A DNA stretch of 64,000 nt from Phorcus lineatus (GCA_921293015.1 OV121095.1:33887484-33951483); one strand, 5' to 3'. Positions 43,094 through 56,740 are shown, counted from the stretch's first letter. The notes: generated from the sequence alone by a model not told the origin. Program-made: numbers and translations.

Positions 43094-46000
43094 AGCTGGG
43101 AACATTTCTTTGAGAAAATCCACAAAAACAATCCAACAAACAGCATCCCTCACTACCCAACAAGAAACAATTACCAAATCACACACGCTGAACAGTTAAG
43201 CTCCCCTCATTTTCAATGGCAGACTTCACTGTACTACAACAAAATGTTAGTGGACTATAAAGTATTATTACAAAACAAGTCAATACAACCAAGCGTAATC
43301 CTTTTATAGGAAACAAAACTTTCCAAAAGAAGGGAGTACAAAATCCCAGGTTATAACATACTAAGAAAAGATCGTTATACAGATATAAGAAAACCCCCAC
43401 GAGATGGACTAATAATTGGATTAAAAAATGGTATTGATAACAAACCCTTAGACATAAACATTGAAGGCATAGAAATTAATGGCGTAACAATGAACATTTA
43501 TGGTAATAAACCAACAAATATTATCAATGTCTATTTACCCCACAGCACAAAAATTATAGTTGAATGACTCAACAAATTACTACCCTATCTCGCCAACTCA
43601 GCTTATCTGGGAGGCGATGTTAATGCACACCATCGCCTCTGGGAGACAGACGATAGAACCAATACCAGAGGTACAGTCATACAAACATGGTTAGAGGATA
43701 ACAAACTTATTGTTCTCAACAATGGCGAACCTACTTTTCACAGGCTAACACAAGGTGTATATAATACAATAGACCTTAGCATTATTACACCTGACCTAGT
43801 TAATGATGCTAGTTTATATGTTCATGACGACAGTTGGGGAAGCGATCACTTCCCACTATTCACCACATTAAAGAATGACAATACACAACAGGCACAAAAT
43901 AACAACACCCATAAAACTTGGAATTTTAACAAAGCAAATTGGGAAATATTTCAAAATATATGTGAGCAAAACCTACACAATGATGTAAAAGACGAAGATG
44001 TTAACACATACAACAAAAATATCACCGAGGTAATCATAAATGCTGCTAATGTAGCCATTCCAACCAAATGAACTCACAATAATATACCAGTACCATGGTG
44101 GAATGAAAAAATTATGGAAACAAGAAAAGAAAGAAAATTGCTCATGAAAAAACCTAAATAGGATAAGAAGTTAATACAACAAGCCGCAGCAGCTAGAAAT
44201 AAGGTTAAAACTTTAATAAGTAAGGCAAAAATCCTATCATGGAAAGAAATGTGTAGTACATTAGATATTTAATCTAACTCAAGGCAAGTCTGGAAAAAGA
44301 TCAATGTCTTTAGAGGTAAAAGCAATAAATTACATATTCCAAGTATAAATAACGGCAAAAAAAGAGAGGAAAAATCAATCATATATGCAAACAATTTGCA
44401 CAAGCAAGCTCAACAAATAATTATAAAGCTGCTTTTCAAGATAAAGTAAACAATACACAACCTTGTCCCAAGGACGAAAACAAACCCAACTTATGGTACA
44501 ATAAGCCTTTCACAATATCAGAACTTAACAATATTGTAAATAATAAAAAGAAACAACATCTGGTATTGATCAAACCAGCTACACGATGCTTAAACATCTT
44601 CCCTATAAATGTAAACAAGTGTTATTAGATTTCTACAATACGTTATGGAAAGACGGTAAACTACCAACACACTGGAAAGAAAGTCTTGTTATACCCTTAC
44701 ACAAACAAGGAAAAGACCTACCAAATCCGATTCATATAGACCAGTCTCCTTAACATCTAATCTATGTAAAACACTCGAAGCTATGGCAACCAAAAGATTA
44801 CATTATCTTGAAACCAACGAATTGATAACACAAAATCAATCAGGAAATAGGAATCCTATAGCACTACTGACCATATCATAAGATTACAACACTCCATCAG
44901 GCAAGCTCAACAAAATAATAAATTCACTACAGCAGTCTTCCTAGACTTTAGAAAAGCATTTGACATGGTCTGGAAAACAGGCTTGATACACAAAGTTTAA
45001 AAACAAGGGGAATTGTTAAATTTTATAAACGACTTTATGTCAGTTGACCAAATATCAGAAAACTATAACCTAGAAAATGGAACCCCGCAAGGAAGTATTA
45101 CATCACCAACCTTGTTCAATATTATGATAGATGATCTATTTCACAAACTACCTGAATAAGTGGACAGCTCACAATTCGCTGACGACGGAGCCCTCTGGGT
45201 CAGTCATAAACACCAGCATGTAGCAGCAGAAATATTACAAAAAGGCTTAATCAAAGTTAATGATTGGACCTAAAATTGGGGATTCCATTTATCCACAAGC
45301 AAAACTGTATCAATTCTCTTTCGGCCAACACCTAAAGCCGACTGCAGACCACTGAGATTATACATTAATGAAGAACTTCTAGATCAAGTTATATATGTCA
45401 AGTTCTTTGGCATAACCTTTGATGAATATCTAACATGGAATCAACATAATAATGAATTAATACAAAGATGCAAAAAAGATCTCAATATATTACGAATGCT
45501 GTCTCACACTAGGTCGAGCAGCAGCAAGGAAATGTTACTCATCCTATATAAATCTCTGATTAAATCCAAACTGCACTATGGAGCAGAAGCCAGTGAGACC
45601 AGTCAAACCAACATACAAAAACTAAACACCAGACAAAATCAAGCCTACAGATACATATCAGTATGCTTAAGCGGCACATTAACGGAACTAGTCAGACATG
45701 AACTAGGGAAACTACCGCTAGAAAAAGATTGGGAAGATAATATTACGAACTATATTGTTAGATCACAACATAAACCATGTAATTAAAATATTATCACACG
45801 AAAGAAACAAATAATGACAAACAGAGTAAAAAAATACCAACACCATTTGGTGTTACCATTCAAAAACATATAGACAAATATGAACTTGATACATTAAATA
45901 TTACCTTTGACCCATAATGCATTTATATTTTAAAACCTCCAAACCTACCCGATATCCAAGTTGATATCAAATTAAAAGACCATATGAATAAAAACAATCC

Positions 46001-46630
46001 AAAACCTAACGACCTCAGTAGCACTCAAGCCTACATTGAGGAAAACTACAATCAAACTGATAAATCTTTACTGACGGTTCTAAAGACGAAAAAGGAAGAG
46101 TATGGTCTGAGATAGCCTTCACTCACACATTACCAGACAAAACACCTATCTTCACAGCCGAACTTGTAGCTATTCGACAAGCACTCAATCTGAGCAAAGG
46201 TTACAAAAACAGAAGTATAGCTATATTTACAGATTCACTCAGCTCACTGCAAGCTTTACAATGCAAAACGGAAAACAATAGTCATGGACTTTAACATCAA
46301 GTTTATCACGGGTACAATTATCTAATTTAACGATAACAATAAAGTTAAATTCATATGGGTGCCATCCCATATTGGCTTAATTGGCAATGAAAGAGCCGAC
46401 CCAGCAGCAAAAGCAAGTCTAACCCACAGTAATAAGGTAAACATGTCATTTACTAAAAGAGAAATTAAAAGCATTGTTAAAGCAATAACCACGGACGAAT
46501 TTAACAGTAACTTTAAAGGCAACTTGGGACATACCCAGTACTATCAAGTTCAACCCACAAAACTGAAAAAAGTTGAAAACTTTCACAACTTTAGAAGGGT
46601 TGAAGTAGCCATAACTAGACTTAGACTTAA

Positions 46631-47209
46631 AGTCATAGTCTCATTTTTGTAAGGCAACTAAACTGAAATAATTATTCTTCACGAACAAAATCTGATCACT
46701 TACACAAATATTTCCTGTCGCATTTGCAAAGATTTTCATTTTTATGCCCGTTTTACAGTTTTGGTTGAAGCAGCTTATTGGTGTATGCCGTTTCAGACCG
46801 ATGAGCTACCGAATCAAGTGCAATCCCATCGCGAGTACGAAACACCGGAAATCTAGTCATCGCAGCACCGATACTTATGACAGACGCAATCTTCATTGAG
46901 TTTACCACCTTTTTTTGTTATTTCTTTATTTGAAAAGCGTAAGCTATTAGCTTTTTTCATTGGATATTCAGCTTGGAAATTTTATGCGTTCTTCGTCATG
47001 GCCTTAGCGAAATGACGTGGTAAGGATTAACGCTCGCAAAAGACATAATATTCGGGTAGGGTAAGGTAGTTTGAACTTCATTATTGAGGGCTAGAATGCC
47101 TTCAGAGTTCTGAAAATTGTTGCAAACGTCAGGGGAAAGATTTCTGTGAGTGGTGAACTATTTCTCCGGCATTTATTACAATTTACCTTGCAAAAATGAG
47201 ACTATGACT
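46631..47209. mobile_element. TTAA-flanked MITE (family M3) inside the LINE
   Basis: TTAA-AGTCATAGTCTCATTTTTG at 46627 and CAAAAATGAGACTATGACT-TTAA at 47213 form exact inverted repeats with a TTAA duplication. Removing it rejoins the LINE frame (TRLRL to NNICNGVYLHKIG). It is 579 bp without a transposase. Different terminal sequence from M1. Confidence 0.9.
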
Positions 47210-48424
47210 TTAACAATATTTGTAACGGGGTTTATCTCCACAAAATAGGGAAAGCACCAAATAATCTATGTCCACAATGTAATGTCGAAGACACCATACA
47301 TCACATTCTGGTTCAGTGTGATAAATACCAAAAAACACAGGGGACAACTCCTGGAAAATATAAGCGCTAACACCCCACAAGAACTGTTAGCCAATACCAA
47401 AACATACGAGTACCTTTCAGTATTCCTACTACAAACTAAGTTATACAAAACATTATAATTAATAACCACCTCGCCTTGCACCTAAACTCCTAACCATTAC
47501 CTACCCATCCTCATACCTCATAATTAAACAATCACCCAACCGTACCACCACCCAGGGGAAACTCCCAGAAGGACTCAACGTTAGTGAGACTGATCTCTGA
47601 AACCTCCTTCTCCTAGTAAGTGTGGGCATGGCGACCTGCGACCAGAGCTGGGGGTGAGATGGGTTCACGAGATACACTACCTCGGGACCTCTCGCGCAGG
47701 CACGTAGGCTCCCAACGGGAGATTTCCACCATTCAATTACCATTTATCACACCCACGTTTGAGATAACTGGTAGGACTTGGGCACAGGGCAAACTGGTTA
47801 AAACTTCATTAAAAGTGCACGGTGTGACTACCCCCGGCGCTTCACTTAATTGTAACTGGTATTTCTCATGGCACCAAACCTCATAACCCTCACTGCCTGG
47901 TTCGAAACCGGGTTCAGTGGGGAGGACAGGGGATGTACCTTAAGTGTATGCATGACCACCTCCTGCACTTTGCATAGGTACAATCCCAATCAGATGACCA
48001 ACAAGAAAGAAAAAAACGCACATTGCGAAGACTACAACGATGGAAACAACCGCGAATTACGGACTAAGTATATCAAACAAAAAGGATAAGTACTACTCTA
48101 TTCATCCACTTATCAATAAACTTAAATATCAAACACACAAAAATATCAATTAACTATAAATGCAATTCCATCACAACTAGTCATCTACAACTTAATTTTT
48201 ATAACAATTAAAAATTCCATTCCAAATACCACTGTTAAACCTTATTTTAACTACTGTTAATTTTATTTTATTTTTTACCACTTTAGAACTTTTATTAACT
48301 TCATTTGGGTGTCTATGACCTATTCTAAATTTTATTCCCCCATTTTATTCCTAAGGCATAGGCCCAACGTCGGCGACATCACCCAATGGTGGAAGCAGAC
48401 GTTTTACTTCAACCCAACAACAAC

Positions 48425-48767
48425 AAGCTTGTTGGTTATTTACAGTGACAATATGTAGGTAGAACGTCGCAATTATGATTGAAAACCGGACAGTGGCGCG
48501 CGTCAAATAGTCAATCGTAATTTTGGAGACTTACCTAAAACAGCCAGGGTGGGAATTAGGAGGTGATAGTGTTTGTTAGGTTATATAACTAGTATCCATG
48601 TATATTGGACGTGATATCTACACCTCTGTGCATTTATAAGGCTGTGTTTAGATTTTTATATTTCATATTTGTAAATATATGTATATATATCTTTTGGACA
48701 TGAAAAGTTAAGATGTTTTAATGTCATATCATCACATATGACATTAAGGTCACGGAGTGGCTCTTTA
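48425..48767 (+). mobile_element. M1 element, right part
   Basis: It resumes at AAGCTTGTTGGTTA and follows M1 (GGCGCGCGTCAAATAGTCAA, ACTAGTATCCATGTATATTG) to CGGAGTGGCTCTTTA at the end. Confidence 0.9.
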
Positions 48768-49164
48768 TCATGGTTCAATGGTATGGATAGATTAATGGAT
48801 TGGAGAGGAGACTGGACGTGAACAAGCCGTTTGGTTGTTATAATATATATGTTTTTTGGTAGGTTTTTAATGTTCATAATTGTTGCATTTTTCGCAAAAA
48901 CATACATCAGTGTCGTTCTTTATGTAAAGCAATAACAGTATGCTTCAGAATTAATCATCTCTTCCCCTTTCGTGTTTGGTGTGGTGTTATCTTTAATTCT
49001 TATACCTTCTTACAAAAAAGTTCGTCTCGTCATTAACATATCGTTTCAATATAAGTATGTACATAATGAGATTGATAGTGATGATTTCACAATATAAATT
49101 AATGACGATAACAATGCACTGCCATAAAGGACTGTGATTGGTGAAAAGCCATCCTGCTACATCA

Positions 49165-49410
49165 GCGTATTTGTCTTCGCCTAGCTCCATCATATATCCT
49201 GATATCCTTCGGCCTAAAACGCTCGTATCGCTAAATATAGCAAGCCAATGAAATGACTCGCATTCAGCAATAGCGGCAACACCCGGATGACAATGTTCAA
49301 ACGAAGTCAATGTAGGCTATAAATAGCTATGAGTAACTAGCCGTAAGCGATGTGAGCGTTTAGGCCAAAGGGTATATGATGGAGCTAAGCGGAGACAAAT
49401 AAGTTGATAA
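49165..49410. repeat. Foldback repeat with about 75-bp arms
   Basis: TAGCTCCATCATATATCCTG and GGCCTAAAACGCTCGTATCG at the left mirror CGATGTGAGCGTTTAGGCC and GGGTATATGATGGAGCTA at the right, ending GGAGACAAATA. Confidence 0.75.
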
Positions 49411-49619
49411 AGCCGCTTTGCTTCCAAGTAATAATCTTACAAAACATGTTTAAGAAACTTTAGTTTCGATCTAAAAAATTTTATTTGTGCATTGCGTTAT
49501 TCTTAGCATAGATAATGTTGATGGTACATTTAGAATTAATTGGAATGATGTTTAGTCTGTTTTGTTTGTCACATCCTTAAGTTGTGCTTACAACTGAAAA
49601 GTTCCTAGTTACGCCCTTG

Positions 49620-51170
49620 CCTACCAGCTGTCAAGCTCCTCAGCGGCTCTAGTGTCTCACTGTAAAGGATCAGGTCAAAAAGCTTTCATGAAAAGATATG
49701 TTCTGAGATTGTTCTGAAAATATCTAACAGTTATAACAAGTAGAAATTCTACGCTTAACGTACTTATATTTTAGTTGTATTACCTATTTAGCAAGAAAAA
49801 CTATGTTTGTCGTGTCTGTAATAAATGTTTTTCCAAAATATCGTTTGAGTCCTTGGCGCGCGCCATTGTCCGATTTCGATCATGAATCTCGACTTGTTTC
49901 CCGTAAATTGTCTCTATGCCAACTAATAAGCATCACGAAGTTAGTTTACAGTTTTCTTGTCCACGAAATAACACCATTAATGAAGTCTGACTAATTAACC
50001 CCAACATCATACTCTGTTCCCCCTTAAAATAAATTAGCTATCTTATGCTGTAAAGGATCAGCATACACAATTCAATCATCATATTATTTAGTTTAGAAAT
50101 TAATTCATAAATATAATAAATATCATCATAAAGAAAACCACCAATTTCTTCAAGCTAAATTTACAGAAACACCTTTGTTTTTATCTCCCTTGTGTTCAAC
50201 AGTAGCACACTTTTTAATCTTTACAGAGACTAAGGTCAAAGCCTAGTATTACCATTCTCTCCCGACATAGGTCACTCACCTGACCTCTTTCTTAGTGACC
50301 TCTGGGCAATTTTTATTTCAAATTACATTTGTGAACAAACAGTAAAAACGAGAAATGACAACTTATCAATATGATATATTATATTACATTTTATTATCCA
50401 TATGGTTGATGATAAGCGAGTTAATATTTTCGATACGAGCACATGTGCACATATCACTTTTGGCGTATCTGATTGGTTGAAATATAACCTTGACCTCTGT
50501 GAACGAGACGGGGGACTACTTTCTCCATTCATAAGTTTTTACTAGCGTAAACTTCATTCACGGTTTTCAATCACGATGAGACGAGATTACAAGTCGGGAA
50601 TCATAACAACAATAAACGCTTTCTTTATTCATAAATTGTCACTAAATAAACCAACGTCAACAAATATCAACATTGTATACGTTATTTTCCATTTTTCCTG
50701 CAAAATTTAAAGTTGTAAAATATTCACAAGTTTACGTATATATCATATGACACACTTGGTCGTGTAATAATCTCATTATTAAGGCGTTTTGGCAATTAAC
50801 ATTATTTACTCAATGAATAATAAAAAACGAAAATTGTAGTTTGAATACTGAAAAGAAAGAAACGTTCATATCAACAAAAATATCAATGATCAAGATGAAT
50901 GGTTGAGAAATGTTCAGATTTATATATAACCAGAGTCAATTCAGTCAATTTTGATTAAGACGAAAAATTCAACAATTTCAAGACTACCAAACTACATCAT
51001 CATGTGTCTTACAGCTATGGTGACACTTTATATTAATTCTTCTGGAGATAATTCACCGACAATCTTCACAGGCATATTTTGTAGACAGAGAATGCGGAAA
51101 AGAGGCATCAAGTAATAAATTACAAATATCTTCAAAAGATACAACTGAATAATCCAGTGAATACATACAT
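49620..51170 (-). repeat. Arm B of the large inverted duplication (partner 34,400-35,720)
   Basis: Reverse complement of arm A with substitutions and indels. Shared blocks include CTCAGCGGCTCTAGTGTC, AAACCACCAATTTCTTCAAG, GAAAGAAACGTTCATATCA and AAAGATACAACTGAATAAT. About 14 kb separates the arms. Confidence 0.75.
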
Positions 51171-51519
51171 ACATAAAAGCTAAATTATCGGTATATGTTA
51201 GAACCAAATTAAATCCACATTATGGCAAGTCAAAAAGTGGTTTATCAGTGATAAATTAAAGCGTTACCTAATGGACGATCATTCTAACGAACGCAGACAC
51301 ATGCACGTGAATCCCACCACCCATGCGTTGCACACACCAAAGTTTCAAACAACCAAAAGCGTTAGGTATCTAAAGCTCGGTATTGACTCCATTATCACTT
51401 TTGAGCACTGATTGATAATGGCACTTATGAGAATTCAAAAGTATTAAGATGGCAGATCATTGGATTTAATCTTACAAGGACATTACAAGAATTTAGTTTC
51501 ACTACACCGTAATATGCCG

Positions 51520-51720
51520 CCTAGTGAGGATGCGTGGTGGAGGACCTTCCCGGTTCTGGAAGACCAAAAGCAACCATGCTCCAGGAGGATAGATCTCTGT
51601 TACTACAGCCTTTTGATTCAAGCACCCTTCTGAAAAAGTTCAGATACCGATGGCAGAAATTAGGGTACTGGTTTTGGGTATTCCAAGAAGAGTGGATGCA
51701 GTAATCAGGCACTTCAGTAA
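51520..51720 (-). pseudogene. Tc1-like transposase fragment
   Basis: The plus strand reads VEDLPGSGRPKATMLQEDRS then LLLQPFDSSTLL, matching the linker between the two helix-turn-helix domains (G-R-P-x-x-T-x-x-x-E-D-R). The coding sense here is actually plus; the minus frame is a shadow. No terminal repeats found. Confidence 0.45.
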
Positions 51721-52810
51721 TTCAGTAATTACAGGGACGCTGATCCAATAATTTAAATTGTTTTTGCCTAATAGCACACAAACAGACCTTTAACGGACGA
51801 TACGTAAATACCAACGTCTTTTGGATGAACTTACATTTATATTATAATCTGTGAATTCATGCCGTTACAAAAACTTTTCAATATGACCAAACGATTGTTT
51901 TTTTAAATCAAAATTTGTTTGACGTATCATTGTTTTTCTTAGTTTCATACCATACTTCGATGAAGTATATTAAGTAAGAAAGTAAGTAAGTAAGTGAATA
52001 AGTAAGCTGCGGATATTTCACTATATGTGGTTGAGTTGAAAACTAACTAATTTTTACATGAATGTATTCTTCTCAATCTCATTTGAATTAAATCATTTAT
52101 TAGCTTCCGAGATTCATATTTGGTTTGTCACTGTCACTCACCAATGATCTGACGGAATTCAGTAGCTCTTGATCCGTGTCTACAACAACTTTGAACAACA
52201 AATTGATCATTTTGTGGGGCCGACCATATATGCGTACATCCGATTCAAAATTTCTCTAGCACTTCATCTTACCAATAAAGATGGCTACCCCCGAAAATAG
52301 CTCTTAATATCCAAAAATATAATTTCGTGGGACAATGCATACGTTTTGGTATTTCGGCTAAGCAGCTAGATTAATTTTAGAGAAATACATGGTCACCGCA
52401 AATATTAAACAAATTCTGAAGAGATCGGCAAATTTACTTACTTATACTTTATGCATCGTTATTCAGAGAGGTGATGTTTGAACTTTTGAGTTACTTTAAC
52501 CGATAGGTACACTTATAACGACATGTGGACACTATAATCACTTAAAATGTTTGTGTCCAAGAAGCAAGGATTCGATTTTCATCCGATTGGAATTGTCGGG
52601 TCACACCTAATGCTTATTTACCATTGTTCCAACATTCATCATAATCGATAAGAAAATTTTCGATGATATATATATAATAAAGTATGCAGAGTGGGTGGGT
52701 TTACGGTAAACAAAGGTCTGGATGCTGATACCAAGAGTCCGGGTGACAAGGACGTCAAGAATTTATAACAACTGCAACTTCAAGAATAGAATGCCACTAA
52801 AAGAGTTCGA

Positions 52811-52821
52811 TATATATATAT

Positions 52822-52896
<75 letters not shown>
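52811..52896. repeat. (AT)n microsatellite
   Basis: About 35 to 40 AT/TA dinucleotides, interrupted once by TACTACATA. Confidence 0.95.
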
Positions 52897-52901
<5 letters not shown>

Positions 52902-52907
52902 AAATAA

Positions 52908-52997
52908 TGACCCGGTGCCGAGCAGTTATGGCAAATAAACTCGTGAGGGCGTAGCCCGAGCTGAGTTTATTGCCATAACGCGAAACAATCGGGTCAT
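52908..52997. repeat. Hairpin element next to (AT)n
   Basis: ATGACCCG and CGGGTCAT bound CAGTTATGGCAAATAAACTC mirrored by GAGTTTATTGCCATAACG, with loop GGGCGTAGCCC. Confidence 0.8.
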
Positions 52998-53269
52998 AAT
53001 TTGGCTAACACTCCCGCGGAACATTCGAAAATAATTTTAAACTAAATTATTCATATATATTATATTTCAAACGTTACATTTTTACACTTTGCGGCTTTAT
53101 GTTTTCTGACCGAACGAGTCCCATAGAATATTTACAGTACGCGTCTGCTTTAGATTTTAAAGCTAAAAACTAGATCCTTTACATCAGAAATATACAAAAC
53201 CTATTACCTATATATATACACAGGGGGATATCAGTGTAGACAAGACACAACAAAAAATACCTCAGCTGA

Positions 53270-53505
53270 CATGGATCCTCGTTAGCTGAAATGGTAGAGG
53301 TGTTGCTTGACAACAGAGAGGTCCCGGGTTCGAATACCACTTTCGCCCTTTATAAATCTTACATTTCTAGCTTGTTGAAATTTCCAAATTTTACAATTCC
53401 ATTTGTTTGTACACATTGTACATCTCATAACCGACCCGGGTGTTTAATAACTGAAATGTTGTTAGAAAAAACCCAAAATAAACCCAAAGTCATCTACTCA
53501 CTCAA
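53270..53505 (+). mobile_element. Second tRNA-like SINE family, best copy
   Basis: The head carries TAGCTGAAATGGTAGAGGTG (A box) and CCCGGGTTCGAATACC (B box). The body ends TAATAACTGAAATGTTGTTA..AAACCC and CTCACTCA, the tail type shared with LINE ends here. The head is tRNA-like but a functional tRNA is unlikely. Confidence 0.7.
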
Positions 53506-53813
53506 AACCGACCATGGAGGTTATGAGAAAACCAACCTGTGCACATGGTGGTTATGGCATATAACCTTCAAATAAAACCAAAAAAAATAACTTCCCCAGG
53601 GGTGTAAACATAACCCATGGACAGCCAGCTGTCTTTTGGACCTCATCAGCAGCATGGTGCGTGTGGAACATTGTTGGGGTCCCAGCAAAGCAACGTCATC
53701 AACGTCGCAAATCAATTTAAGGATGTCCTACTCATTTGCAAGGAGTGCTCAAACCATATTTCTACTGTTGGCTAGCGCAAGGCCGTAGCAAATGAGTGTA
53801 CCATATCTAATAC

Positions 53814-55221
53814 TGGACAAAAAAAAGTTAACGACCACTTATTATGACCTTTTTATTCATTATGAAAAATAGAGATATAACGTTTCATTTCATTTCCGAA
53901 GCGTTTAACAACATTTTGAATAAACAATTGACTAAATATCGTCGTCAGAGCATGATAAGGAATACAAATGGCACTAGAAGCTGGTCACCTCTGAACATCG
54001 TGAGAAAATGGGCATCATGGGCGCAACTCTGGAATCATGTCACTTCACAAATCATCGTCAATATTGTGTATGGCTTTCGTGTGCGTTCAACACGGCTTGA
54101 CATCGACGTTGCATGTCATTAATCAGTGTGTGAAAATTGTTTTAAGGAATATTGGCCCGTTTCTTGAAAAGCACATTTTTCAAGTTCATTGAGAGTCTTT
54201 GGAAGTCTTTCGAGGTGTGAGATCCGAACCTGCAGTTGGTCCCAGACATGTTCGATAAGATTAAGTTCCGGGGACACTGCCGGTCATGGTATTCTTGTGA
54301 TTGTTTCGCGTTGCAGATACTCATTTACAATCCGTGCACGGTGGGGACGAGCATTGTCGACGAGCATTGTCGTCCATCAGAACAAAATTTGGACCCATGG
54401 CTCCCGCAAACGGCCTGACAATTTGAAGCAGGATAGTTTCCCTGTTGCGCTGACCAGTCAAAGTACCCCTGAGAACCACCAAGTCTGTACGACCACCATG
54501 GCTCATGCCGCCCCATACCATCAAGGAACCTCCTTAAAACCTGTCATGTTCTGTGCGGTTGGCGTAACGTTCTTCCTTTTGACGTCTTTGCCATTGAACG
54601 TGATTTTGACACCACTCGACTCTGGCTCTTCTGTGTCTTGGAAGGAGATGTGGCCGTGCAGCTGGACCATGTGCATGAAGACCCATTCTGTGAAGACGGT
54701 TACGAACAGTTTGAGGTGTGATATCGAAACCAGTGGCTTGTTGAAAGGCTCTATTCAGTCTGACAGCATCTTGGAAACGATTCCGGCGTGTCAGAACATC
54801 GAGATAACGATCCTGTCGCGCCGTCGTGACACGTGGTCTCCTATTTCTAGAGAGTTCCTGGACGTTATTGGTTGTCTGGTTTCGTGTCCACAACCGGGAA
54901 ATGACGCTTTGGGAGACAACCTACCCTTCTCTAGAATGGTCCCTTTCGAGCATACCGACTGCGCGATTCGCCTCAGCAGTGGTTAAGTGACGTCTTTGAG
55001 ACATATCGGTTTTTCACAAGAGTTAACAAACCGACCTGTGATAATGTACCCAATGCTACTTTCGTGCCACGACATGCATGCTGTGCACGTGCAATGCCCT
55101 GTATCACGTGTATCAACTTCGAAACAGATAACATAACAATGTTCGTTATTTCAATTCATTTTTTTTCTTTTGTCAACTTTACCACCGTTTATTCTGGTGA
55201 TTCCTAACTTTTTTTGTCCAA
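53814..55221 (-). mobile_element. Second Tc1-like transposon with internal deletion
   Basis: TGGACAAAAAAAGTTA at the left mirrors TAACTTTTTTTGTCCA at the right. The minus strand encodes SRNRRPRVTTARQDRYLDVL, TPQTVRNRLHRMGLHA, RARVEWCQNHVQW, then after a jump EERYANRT and, past a stop, MMVWGGMSHGGR and FVLMDDNAR. The piece between the W-x-x-x-x-W region and G-E-R-Y, which carries the first catalytic Asp, is gone. Confidence 0.85.
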
Positions 55222-55245
55222 TATAAATATATATATGCAAAAAAA

Positions 55246-55404
<159 letters not shown>

Positions 55405-55599
55405 AATCCCAGGGCGTATTTCAATCATTGAACTTAATTAATTATGGTTCAGATTGGTTCCGTAGAGGAAAGGAAAGTATGCAAAGAGGGAACTGGATAT
55501 TATGATTAAAAGCCTATCTGTTCTCTATCCGCTGAATTCCTACATATCAGTGGCTCTATACATAGTATCTTATCTTTTTCTTTCCCTCTCCAGCGTCTT

Positions 55600-55660
55600 T
55601 GAGCAGCTCTTGCTAGAAATAAGGCGCTATATAAGTTGATTATTATTATTATTAGTAGTA
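55600..55660 (+). repeat. SINE tail remnant
   Basis: AAATAAGGCGCTATATAAGT then GATTATTATTATT resembles the 3' end of a widespread SINE type; a similar tail is at 6480-6510. Confidence 0.5.
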
Positions 55661-55679
55661 GTAGTAGTATCATTGTGCA

Positions 55680-56740
55680 ATAAATCATTTGTCAACATCG
55701 TATCGAATTCTGAGTTGTCTTTCAATGGATTTTGTCAATAAATTATCATTTCAGTTGAAACGCAAAATGCCACATCTTCATGTGATAATTGATACGAGTA
55801 CTCTGGTTCTTGATAACTTCCAAGGTAAACAACCACTGATAAATATTACTTAAAAACCTTATTCCCTTTCTAGCCCGTGATTGGCTCGTATTAGAACAGA
55901 GGTTAGTGTATATAAGTTGAGCAACCTCTTTGACAAGAGATTGATATAATCCTCAAACACTCAGGATGAATAAACCTTGTTTCCGTCGTTTCCGTACATG
56001 TTTCATGTAGTTTTATACAGCGTTGATAAATGTCAAAAAGGTCTTTATGTATTGGTTTAATCCCACTCGCATAGTCATGGCATTACACCCTGTTTAACGT
56101 AAAGAAGGAAGACGCGTACAGTTTTGAATAGATAGCGTAATTTCACGAAAACAGAAATATATATTTCAAAATGCAAGACAAGTTTTTTTCAACAAAAGAA
56201 CGGGTTTTAAAACGAACGTTAGATAATAATTGGTAAAATTGGTAAAAAGCTTCGCCTTTACGACTTTTACTACTGAGGACTCTTGCCAACCGATTCTAGT
56301 TATGTTATGGTTTCACTCTATTGTTATTCTTTCTAATGACAAGACTTAAAAATCAGGTATTTAGTTGGTCGACAACCCATTTCAAAACATTCTCTGCCAA
56401 CGAAATGAGTTATTAGGTCATCTGTTTATTTGTAATCGTAGTTTGCATCAGAATGAAAGTAGTGTGAATTTGAACATCTTTCTCTGTGTGGAAATGACAA
56501 CATATGCTTTCCTGGAAATTTATTCTTTTAGGGCGATTTTACAAAAATGGCTTACGATGGCATTTCAATATTTAAAGACACTAGCGCAAAACAATATTCC
56601 GTGAATATAAAAACTGCACAGATCCATAGTACTTTTTTTAGACCAGCACTCAGGTAATAAACTAAATAGAGTTGGAACAAAATCACGTATGTAGGTCGCA
56701 ACTTTCATTCTTCAAGACCGGGAGTGCAACGTTGCATTAA
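55680..56740 (-). repeat. Arm D of the inverted duplication (partner 25,640-28,060)
   Basis: Reverse complement of blocks of arm C (AAAGGTCTTTATGTATTGGT, TGGCATTACACCCTGTTTAA, GAAACGCAAAATGCCACATC). The part corresponding to 26,830-26,970, including the gene A exon 2, is replaced by a short unrelated sequence, so this arm is not coding. Confidence 0.75.

Larger units (their letters stand above)
42808..48424 (+). mobile_element. LINE insertion with endonuclease, reverse transcriptase, RNase H and zinc knuckle; dead
   Basis: AAGCTTGTTGGTTA flanks it exactly (42794-42807 and 48425-48438), a 14-bp target duplication inside M1. Order: APE-type endonuclease (AYLGGDVNAHHRLWETDD, SDHFPLF; about 43,230-43,880), reverse transcriptase (RKAFDMVWK, NGTPQGSITSPTLFN, QFADDGALW; about 44,600-45,780), RNase H (FTDGSK, IFTDS, WVPSHIGLIGNERAD; about 46,070-46,440), CPQCNVEDTIHHILVQCDKY (47,275-47,335), then about 970 bp of 3' region ending in (CAA)n. 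An RNase H after the RT suggests the I/Jockey-related group. Many stops and frameshifts. Confidence 0.85.

Noticed and set aside
49803-49994. Short plus-strand frame in arm B
   Set aside because: It lies in repeat sequence, lacks domain-like composition and is not conserved as a frame in arm A.
54189-54986. 265-codon plus-strand frame
   Set aside because: Antisense of the Tc1-like transposase, whose motifs (MVWGGM, MDDNAR) read on the minus strand.
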